This document shows, in pieces, positions 1 to 4,818 of a stretch of DNA of 8,083 nucleotides (position 1 is its first letter; each line of letters starts with the position of its first letter). A model generated the notes under the pieces. That model made no database searches. It was not told where the DNA came from and was given only the letters and a program-made list of their open reading frames with translations. The position numbers and the translations under genes are program-made. This stretch comes from Nonlabens sp. (GTDB taxonomy: Bacteria > Bacteroidota > Bacteroidia > Flavobacteriales > Flavobacteriaceae). The stretch is from contig JANQTO010000025.1 of assembly GCA_030731685.1 (NCBI GenBank), positions 1-8,083 on the forward strand, in the 5' to 3' direction.

Positions 1-473
1 CCACCTGACCCTATAGTTCCACCAAACGGTACCTGAAAAATAACACCGCGACGCATATACAAACTGTCTGCATTATTAGGGAGGTAACTTACAAAGTCAA
101 AGGTTCCTGAAATAGTACCTTCGGGTGAGCCTGGTGAAATGACCACACGTCCTGTGCCGTTTCCTGTAGCTGTTGAGAATGTGTCTGTGCTGTTAAATGT
201 ATAAAGAGCAGCGTTTTCAGACCCTGCTCCTAACGGATAGGTTCCCGCTGCACCAGACGAAAGACTAAACTCTAGACGTTCCAGTTGATTTTGTCCTATT
301 ATAGACACTGTGCCGTCAGCATTGTTGACAGCGCTCATTTGAGTTGCTTTGAAAAACTCACCGTTGCGCACAGCCTGGATAGCAGGAATGTTGTTGTCTT
401 CTAGATTAGATTCACATGAAAAAAGGCTTAATGCTATGAAAGCGCCACCAAGTAGTTTAGAAAGAAATCTCAT
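1..473 (-). CDS. DUF6252-like surface/periplasmic lipoprotein, C-terminus missing (cut by window edge)
   Basis: Partial gene read on the minus strand from an ATG at 473-471; 157 codons are visible and the reading frame stays open to the left edge, so the C-terminus is missing. The protein starts MRFLSKLLGGAFIALSLFSC: two basic residues, a hydrophobic stretch and a lipobox (LFSC, Cys20), which is a type II lipoprotein signal. The mature part begins with the acidic, polar run ESNLEDNN. The rest is rich in Gly, Thr, Ser and Asn with alternating beta-type segments, including FFKATQ, RLEFSLSSGAAGTYPLG, GTISGTFDF and RGVIFQVPFGG. This matches the pattern I associate with DUF6252, a small lipoprotein family of Flavobacteriia with no known function. 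The family name is recognition from memory; lipoprotein status is read directly. It is divergent from rpsP and has its own -7 box at 495-502, so it is probably an independent transcript unrelated to translation. Confidence 0.8.
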   Translation of the reverse strand, partial: MRFLSKLLGGAFIALSLFSCESNLEDNNIPAIQAVRNGEFFKATQMSAVNNADGTVSIIGQNQLERLEFSLSSGAAGTYPLGAGSENAALYTFNSTDTFSTATGNGTGRVVISPGSPEGTISGTFDFVSYLPNNADSLYMRRGVIFQVPFGGTIGSG

Positions 474-494
474 TTTTGAAAAATTGTGTTAGAG

Positions 495-502
495 CAAATG
501 TA
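495..502 (-). promoter_or_regulatory. -7 promoter element for the lipoprotein gene
   Basis: On the minus strand this reads TACATTTG, an exact match to the Bacteroidota -7 consensus TAnnTTTG. It lies 21 bases before the ATG at 473. No TTG (-33 element) is present at the usual 17-23 base spacing, so the promoter may be weak or activator-dependent. The same 14-base string (TTTATTTACATTTG) precedes purF. Confidence 0.5.
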
Positions 503-524
503 AATAAATTTAGAAGATATGCCG

Positions 525-551
525 TTGATTATTAAAATAATGATACTTTTG
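525..551 (+). promoter_or_regulatory. Promoter of the rpsP-rimM-trmN6 operon (-33 TTG, -7 TACTTTTG)
   Basis: TACTTTTG at 544-551 matches the -7 consensus TAnnTTTG exactly. A TTG at 525-527 lies 16 bases upstream, one short of the usual 17-23 base spacer, and can serve as the -33 element. Transcription would begin around 556-560, giving a leader of about 40 bases before the rpsP ATG at 598. Confidence 0.6.
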
Positions 552-565
552 CATCCTCAATTATA

Positions 566-591
566 AAATCGGGTCGGGAACCCACAAATTT
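566..591 (+). promoter_or_regulatory. Candidate hairpin in the rpsP 5' leader
   Basis: The predicted short leader contains GGGT (571-574), a five-base loop, and ACCC (580-583). AAAT (566-569) and ATTT (588-591) can add an outer stem across a small asymmetric internal loop. It is the only GC-rich stretch in an otherwise A/T-rich leader and sits just upstream of the start codon, a position suited to translational autoregulation by S16. The pairing is seen in the sequence; the regulatory role is inference, and four GC-rich pairs alone could be chance. Confidence 0.3.
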
Positions 592-597
592 AATGTT

Positions 598-1164
598 ATG
601 CCTGTAAAAATCAGACTTCAAAGACACGGAAAGAAAGGTAAACCTTTTTTCTGGATTGTAGCCGCAGATGCGCGCTCAAAAAGAGATGGTAAATATCTAG
701 AGAAATTAGGTACTTACAATCCTAATACAAACCCTGCAACTATAAACCTAGACGTAGATGGTTCAGTAAAATGGTTAGAAAATGGTGCACAACCTACAGA
801 CACTGCACGTGCTATCTTAGGATACAAAGGTGTAATGCTTAAAAAACACCTTAATGGTGGAGTTAAGAAAGGTGCACTTACTGAAGAGCAAGCCGAGGCT
901 AAGTTTACCGCATGGTTAGAAGAAAAAACTTCTAAAATCAACAGCAAAGCAACTGGTCTACAGTCTGACAAAGATGCTGCCGCTGCTGCTGCACTTGATG
1001 CTGAGAAAGCTGTAAATGAAGCACGTATCGCTGCAAATGCTCCTGTTGAAGAAGCTCCAGTAGAAGAGGTTGCTGAAGAAGCAGCTGCTGACGAGGCAGT
1101 TGAAGAAGTTGTAGCTGAAGAGGCTGCACCAGAAGCAACCGAAGAAAGCGCAGAAAAAGAATAA
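598..1164 (+). CDS. rpsP: 30S ribosomal protein S16 with long acidic C-terminal extension
   Basis: Ribosomal protein bS16, a primary binder of 16S rRNA needed for assembly of the 30S 5' domain. The N-terminal block MPVKIRLQRHGKKGKPFFWI is the family hallmark, followed by VAADARSKRDGKYLEKLGTYNP and a PTDTARAIL segment (residues 66-74). The conserved core ends near residue 85, where most bacterial S16 proteins stop (about 80-90 residues). Here a further ~100 residues follow: a mixed charged helix-like part (95-145), then a tail (149-188) made almost only of Ala, Glu, Val and Pro, with 17 acidic and one basic residue in the last 38. Long S16 tails are common in Bacteroidota, so this is lineage-typical rather than a fusion artefact. 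It is the first gene of the operon and is followed 11 bases later by rimM, the usual partner. The start has no Shine-Dalgarno sequence; the upstream region is AT-rich. Confidence 0.97.
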   Translation: MPVKIRLQRHGKKGKPFFWIVAADARSKRDGKYLEKLGTYNPNTNPATINLDVDGSVKWLENGAQPTDTARAILGYKGVMLKKHLNGGVKKGALTEEQAEAKFTAWLEEKTSKINSKATGLQSDKDAAAAAALDAEKAVNEARIAANAPVEEAPVEEVAEEAAADEAVEEVVAEEAAPEATEESAEKE

Positions 1165-1175
1165 GTAACAGCGTT

Positions 1176-1706
1176 ATGCGTAAAGAAGAATGTTTTTACG
1201 TAGGAACGGTTGTAAATAAATTCAGCTTTAAAGGGGAGCTACTAGTTAAACTAGATACAGACGACCCAGAGCTATTCTTAGAAATGGAATCAGTTTTTAT
1301 CGATATCGGTAAAAGTCTGGTTCCATTTTTTATTGAACGTAGCCAGCTGCACAAATCATTCCTACTGCGCGTGAAATTTGAGGACATAGAAGACGAACCA
1401 GCTGCAGATGCGCTCATGAATCTGGACCTGTACCTTCCATTGAGTTTTTTACCGCCGCTAGAAGGAACAAAATTCTACTACCACGAGATTATAGGTTTCA
1501 GTATGCACGATACTGATTTTGGACCCGTAGGAACTATTACAGGTGTTAACGATACGACATCACAAGCCTTATTTGAGGTAGACCACGACGGCACGCAGGT
1601 ACTTATACCTGTTAATGATCATTTTATCAAAGAGGTAAACCGTGATACTAAGGTGATTACTGTCACCACTCCAGATGGTCTTATTGCACTATACTTAGAT
1701 GCTTAG
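1176..1706 (+). CDS. rimM: 16S rRNA processing / 30S maturation factor RimM
   Basis: RimM assists late maturation of the 30S subunit head and binds ribosomal protein S19. At 176 residues it has the normal family length. The N-terminal RimM beta-barrel is seen in VGTVVNKFSFKGELLVK (residues 9-25), the family's G-x-hydrophobic-x(5)-KGE-hydrophobic pattern. The C-terminal PRC-barrel begins around residue 98 with KFYYHEIIGF, continues through GPVGTITGV and VLIPVNDHFIKEVN (142-155), and ends with the typical P-DGL-I-AL segment (166-171). It starts 11 bases after the rpsP stop, so both are surely co-transcribed; the rpsP-rimM pair is conserved in most bacteria. In the classical enterobacterial operon trmD and rplS follow; here they are absent and trmN6 takes the next place. 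No Shine-Dalgarno sequence precedes the ATG. Confidence 0.95.
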   Translation: MRKEECFYVGTVVNKFSFKGELLVKLDTDDPELFLEMESVFIDIGKSLVPFFIERSQLHKSFLLRVKFEDIEDEPAADALMNLDLYLPLSFLPPLEGTKFYYHEIIGFSMHDTDFGPVGTITGVNDTTSQALFEVDHDGTQVLIPVNDHFIKEVNRDTKVITVTTPDGLIALYLDA

Positions 1707-1722
1707 GTTTTAAACCTGATTT

Positions 1723-2466
1723 ATGAGTCTTTTCACCTTTAAACAATTTACCGTTGCTCAAGACCGCTGCGCCCAAAAAATAGGTACTGATGGGGTTTTG
1801 TTAGGAGCATGGTCGACTCCTGTAGAGAAACCTTATACTATTTTAGACATAGGTGCTGGCACTGGTGTGATAGCTTTAATGCTTGCTCAGCGCTTTTTGC
1901 AAGCGCAAGTAGACGCTATAGAACTAGATGTAGACGCGCACGCACAGGCAACAGAAAATTTTGAGGAGAGTCCGTGGGGCGATAGGCTGTTTTGTTATCA
2001 TGCATCTTTCCAAGAATTTTATGAAGAGATAGAGGAGCGCTATGATTTTATTGTAAGTAACCCACCATTTTATGATGGAGGCAGTGTAAAAAGTAGTGAG
2101 CAAATAGATGCTAAACGTCAGCAGGCACGTTTTGACGATTCCTTGCCTTTTGAAGAGCTCATTTATGGAGTTTATAAATTATTAGAAACTGATGGGACAT
2201 TTTGTTGCATCATACCATATGACAGAGAAGACCGCTTTTTAGAAATTGCAGCGCATTACAAGTTATTTCCACAAAAAATAACGCAGGTTAGAGGAACCGT
2301 AACCAGTGCTATTAAAAGAAGTTTGCTGCAAATGTGTTTCCACTTTGAAGAGGAATCCCGTGTCCCAGAAAAACCCTTAATAGAAGAGATGGTAATCGAA
2401 CACGATAGACATGATTATACAAATGAATACCAGCAACTTGTTAAAGATTTCTACCTAAAAATGTAA
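1723..2466 (+). CDS. trmN6: tRNA1(Val) (adenine(37)-N6)-methyltransferase, TrmN6/YfiC family
   Basis: A 247-residue class I SAM-dependent methyltransferase, the usual length for the YfiC/TrmN6 family, which makes m6A37 next to the anticodon of tRNA-Val in E. coli. The N-terminal signature KIGTDGVLLGAW (residues 19-30) is characteristic of this family. Motif I, the SAM-binding glycine loop, is ILDIGAGTGVI (40-50); the acidic end of motif II is IELDVD (66-71); motif IV is VSNPPF (111-116), whose NPPF tetrad is the mark of enzymes that methylate an exocyclic amino group of adenine. The C-terminal half carries KRSLLQMCFHF, close to the family's 'R.LLEF' type strand. It follows rimM by 16 bases and fits the operon's translation theme. 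The enzyme class is clear from the motifs; the exact tRNA target is inferred from family membership. Confidence 0.9.
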   Translation: MSLFTFKQFTVAQDRCAQKIGTDGVLLGAWSTPVEKPYTILDIGAGTGVIALMLAQRFLQAQVDAIELDVDAHAQATENFEESPWGDRLFCYHASFQEFYEEIEERYDFIVSNPPFYDGGSVKSSEQIDAKRQQARFDDSLPFEELIYGVYKLLETDGTFCCIIPYDREDRFLEIAAHYKLFPQKITQVRGTVTSAIKRSLLQMCFHFEEESRVPEKPLIEEMVIEHDRHDYTNEYQQLVKDFYLKM

Positions 2467-2497
2467 GTAGGTTCTTTAACTACTGACTTAAGAAAAG

Positions 2498-2505
2498 TAT
2501 CTTTA
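2498..2505 (+). promoter_or_regulatory. Weak candidate -7 element upstream of the acyl-CoA dehydrogenase gene
   Basis: TATCTTTA differs from TAnnTTTG only in the last base and lies 18 bases before the ATG at 2524. No TTG is found at a suitable distance. No terminator separates trmN6 from this gene, so read-through from the rpsP operon is the alternative. Confidence 0.25.
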
Positions 2506-2523
2506 CCGCAAACGATTGAACAC

Positions 2524-3702
2524 ATGAGACCAGACCTTTTTGAAGCTCCAGATTACTATAATTTAGACGATTTACTTACCGAAGAGCACAAAATGATACG
2601 TGATGCTGCCCGAGCTTGGGTTAAGCGAGACGTTTCTCCTATTATAGAACAAGCGGCACAAGATGCAAAATTTCCTGAAAGCATAATTCCTGGACTTGCT
2701 TCTATTGGAGCTTTTGGCCCATACATTCCAACAGAATATGGCGGTGCAGGATTAGACCAAATTTCTTATGGCCTTATCATGCAAGAAATAGAGCGCGGTG
2801 ATAGCGGTGTGCGCTCTACAGCTTCTGTACAATCTTCATTAGTGATGTACCCGATATGGAAATATGGTACCGAAGAGCAAAAACAAAAATTCTTACCGAA
2901 ACTAGCAAGCGGTGAGTTCATGGGTTCGTTCGGTCTTACAGAACCAGACCATGGTTCTAACCCGAGCGGTATGGTTACCCGTTTTAAAGACGCTGGTGAC
3001 CACGTGATTTTAAACGGCGCAAAACTATGGATTTCTAACAGTCCGTTTTGTGATGTAGCTGTCGTGTGGGCAAAAGATGAAAACGATCGTATTCATGGTT
3101 TAATCGTAGAACGCGGTATGGAAGGATTTACAACTCCTGAAACACACAACAAGTGGTCGCTAAGAGCAAGTGCAACTGGCGAGCTTATTTTTCAAGACGT
3201 AAAAATCCCGAAATCAAATATATTACCAGGCCGTAGTGGCCTGGGAGCGCCATTGAGTTGTTTAGATAGTGCGCGTTTTGGTATTGCTTGGGGAGCTATA
3301 GGTGCAGCTATGGATTGTTATGACACGGCACTTAGATATGCAAAAGAACGCATACAATTCGGTAAGCCTATCGCAGCGTTCCAGTTGCAGCAAAAGAAAC
3401 TTGCCGAGATGATAACCGAAATTACAAAAGCCCAACTACTTGCATGGAGACTAGGAGTTTTACGTGAGGAAGGTAAAGCAACTAGTGCACAAATCTCTAT
3501 GGCAAAACGCAACAATGTGGAAATGGCCATTAACATAGCAAGAGAAGCGAGACAAATTTTAGGTGGTATGGGCATCACTGGTGAGTACAGCATCATGCGT
3601 CACATGATGAACCTAGAAAGTGTAATCACTTATGAAGGAACACACGATATTCATTTATTGATAACAGGACTGGACATTACTGGAGAAAATGCTTTCTCTT
3701 AG
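2524..3702 (+). CDS. gcdH: Glutaryl-CoA dehydrogenase (acyl-CoA dehydrogenase family)
   Basis: FAD enzyme that oxidises and decarboxylates glutaryl-CoA to crotonyl-CoA in lysine and tryptophan catabolism. At 392 residues it is full length for the soluble, tetrameric acyl-CoA dehydrogenase fold. Assignment to the glutaryl-CoA branch rests on ELERxDSGxRS-type residues seen as IERGDSGVRSTASVQSSLVM (89-108): Glu90 and Arg97 match the human residues Glu87 and Arg94, the latter contacting the substrate's distal carboxylate. The catalytic base is Glu371 in TYEGTHDIH (369-377). The FAD/substrate loop GLTEPDHGSNPSG (137-149) has Asn where the acyl-CoA dehydrogenase signature usually has Asp. WSLRASATGE (211-220), GIAWGAIGA and QILGGMGITGEYSIMRH (345-360) further match the family. 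No targeting peptide, as expected for a cytosolic enzyme. It lies 57 bases after trmN6 and is closed by a terminator at 3723-3761. Other short-chain substrates cannot be fully excluded. Confidence 0.92.
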   Translation: MRPDLFEAPDYYNLDDLLTEEHKMIRDAARAWVKRDVSPIIEQAAQDAKFPESIIPGLASIGAFGPYIPTEYGGAGLDQISYGLIMQEIERGDSGVRSTASVQSSLVMYPIWKYGTEEQKQKFLPKLASGEFMGSFGLTEPDHGSNPSGMVTRFKDAGDHVILNGAKLWISNSPFCDVAVVWAKDENDRIHGLIVERGMEGFTTPETHNKWSLRASATGELIFQDVKIPKSNILPGRSGLGAPLSCLDSARFGIAWGAIGAAMDCYDTALRYAKERIQFGKPIAAFQLQQKKLAEMITEITKAQLLAWRLGVLREEGKATSAQISMAKRNNVEMAINIAREARQILGGMGITGEYSIMRHMMNLESVITYEGTHDIHLLITGLDITGENAFS

Positions 3703-3722
3703 GGCACACCCATAAATATATC

Positions 3723-3761
3723 AAAAACGCTTCCTAACACCACGGAAGTGTTTTTTATTTT
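3723..3761 (+). terminator. Rho-independent terminator after the glutaryl-CoA dehydrogenase gene
   Basis: AAACGCTTCC (3725-3734) pairs with GGAAGTGTTT (3744-3753) through ten pairs including one G-U. Two more A-T pairs extend the base, the loop is nine bases, and a T-rich tail runs to 3761. It lies about 20 bases past the stop codon. Confidence 0.85.
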
Positions 3762-3788
3762 GGACATTCACAAACTACCAAAGCATGC

Positions 3789-3818
3789 GTGAGCAACCAC
3801 CACAATGACGTATTTTTG
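3789..3818 (+). promoter_or_regulatory. Promoter of the PfkB-kinase gene (-7 TATTTTTG)
   Basis: TATTTTTG at 3811-3818 is an exact TAnnTTTG match. A GTG at 3789-3791, 19 bases upstream, sits where TTG is expected and matches two of three bases. The -7 box ends 15 bases before the ATG, so the leader is very short. The downstream context TTTTGCATC is shared with the rpsP promoter. Confidence 0.5.
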
Positions 3819-3833
3819 CATCAAAATTGAAAC

Positions 3834-4754
3834 ATGAGTAAACTTGTAGTAGTAGGAACCGTAGCATTTGACGCCATAGAAACACCTTTTGGTAAAACAG
3901 ATAAAATACTAGGCGGCGCAGCGACATTCATAGGTCTTGCAGCATCTCACTTTAATACAGAGGTCGGTCTGGTAAGTGTTGTAGGTGGAGATTTTCCACA
4001 AGAATATTTAGACATGCTTGCTAGTCGTAGTATGAATACAGACGGTATCGAGATTGTGAAAGAAGGTAAGACTTTTTTCTGGTCTGGAAAATATCACAAT
4101 GATATGAATACCCGCGACACATTAATTACTGAGCTCAACGTTCTTGCTGACTTTAGTCCAGTGGTTCCTGAAAATTTCAAGGATGCTGAAGTTGTCATGC
4201 TAGGAAACTTGCATCCAGCGGTACAGTTGGGTGTTTTAGAGCAAACTCCAGATGCTAAACTTGTCATATTGGACACCATGAATTTCTGGATGGACAGTGC
4301 ACTGGAACTATTGCATGAGGTAATCGCAAAAGTTGATGTCATAACCATTAACGACGAGGAGGCACGACAGTTATCTGGCGAATATTCTCTAGTTGCGGCT
4401 GCTCGTAAAATTCACGCAATGGGACCTAAGTATGTGGTTATCAAAAAAGGAGAGCACGGTGCATTACTTTTCCATAATGAAGAGATATTCTTTGCACCTG
4501 CATTGCCGCTTGAAGAGGTTTTTGACCCGACAGGTGCTGGCGATACATTTGCTGGAGGTTTTGCAGGATTTATTGCTGCAAGTCAGGATTACAGTTTCGA
4601 AAACATGAAACGGGCAATCGTTTATGGTTCTAACCTCGCAAGTTTTTGCGTGGAGAAATTTGGTACGGAACGTATGCAAACGATTACAAAAGAAGAAATT
4701 ACAACAAGGCTGGAGCAGTTTCAAAAACTTACCAGCTTCAATATACCATCATAA
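3834..4754 (+). CDS. PfkB-family (ribokinase-like) kinase of unknown substrate
   Basis: A 306-residue ribokinase-fold small-molecule kinase, full length. The second PfkB signature, DPTGAGDTFAGGF (residues 231-243), supplies the anion hole and the catalytic base Asp237. INDEEARQL (172-180) is the typical N-x-x-E metal/ATP-phosphate region, and VVIKKGEHGALL (201-212) is the ATP-side strand-turn found across the family. The first signature is degenerate: in ILGGAATFIGLAAS (25-38) the usual Asn four residues after the GG pair is replaced by Phe32. The segments GNLHP (124-128), LDTMNFWMD (146-154) and YHNDMNTRDTL (87-97) look like marks of a conserved subfamily that I recall from several bacterial phyla but for which I know no biochemical assignment. 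It lies just upstream of purF, though a strong terminator separates them. A nucleoside or ribose-type substrate linked to purine metabolism is a guess from context only. Confidence 0.88.
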   Translation: MSKLVVVGTVAFDAIETPFGKTDKILGGAATFIGLAASHFNTEVGLVSVVGGDFPQEYLDMLASRSMNTDGIEIVKEGKTFFWSGKYHNDMNTRDTLITELNVLADFSPVVPENFKDAEVVMLGNLHPAVQLGVLEQTPDAKLVILDTMNFWMDSALELLHEVIAKVDVITINDEEARQLSGEYSLVAAARKIHAMGPKYVVIKKGEHGALLFHNEEIFFAPALPLEEVFDPTGAGDTFAGGFAGFIAASQDYSFENMKRAIVYGSNLASFCVEKFGTERMQTITKEEITTRLEQFQKLTSFNIPS

Positions 4755-4764
4755 TTATCTATAG

Positions 4765-4795
4765 AGCCCTCGGAAATACCGAGGGCTTTTTATTT
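4765..4795 (+). terminator. Rho-independent terminator between the kinase gene and purF
   Basis: AGCCCTCGG (4765-4773) pairs perfectly with CCGAGGGCT (4779-4787) around a five-base AAATA loop. A T tract follows (4787-4791, then ATTT). It starts ten bases after the kinase stop codon and is a textbook terminator. Confidence 0.93.
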
Positions 4796-4802
4796 ACATT
4801 TG
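4795..4802 (+). promoter_or_regulatory. -7 promoter element for purF
   Basis: TACATTTG is an exact TAnnTTTG match, 16 bases before the purF ATG and directly after the T tract of the preceding terminator. The place where a -33 TTG would lie is occupied by the terminator hairpin and contains no TTG. No purine-responsive operator or riboswitch fold is visible in the very short leader. Confidence 0.5.
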
Positions 4803-4818
4803 TTTTTTAGAAATCCAC

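Noticed and set aside
938..1138. A 66-codon minus-strand reading frame rich in Leu and Gln opposite the S16 tail.
   Set aside because: Its composition is simply the complement of the Ala/Glu codons (GCN, GAA) of the S16 extension; a coding shadow.
2450..2480. Imperfect hairpin around the trmN6 stop codon (CTACCTA / TAAGTAG) considered as a terminator.
   Set aside because: Seven positions with a mismatch, AT-rich, and followed by only three T in a row; too weak to end transcription.
4393..4608. A 71-codon plus-strand reading frame inside the PfkB-kinase gene.
   Set aside because: It overlaps the kinase in another frame, has no family motifs and no promoter or start signal of its own, and lies over the strongly conserved DPTGAGD region.
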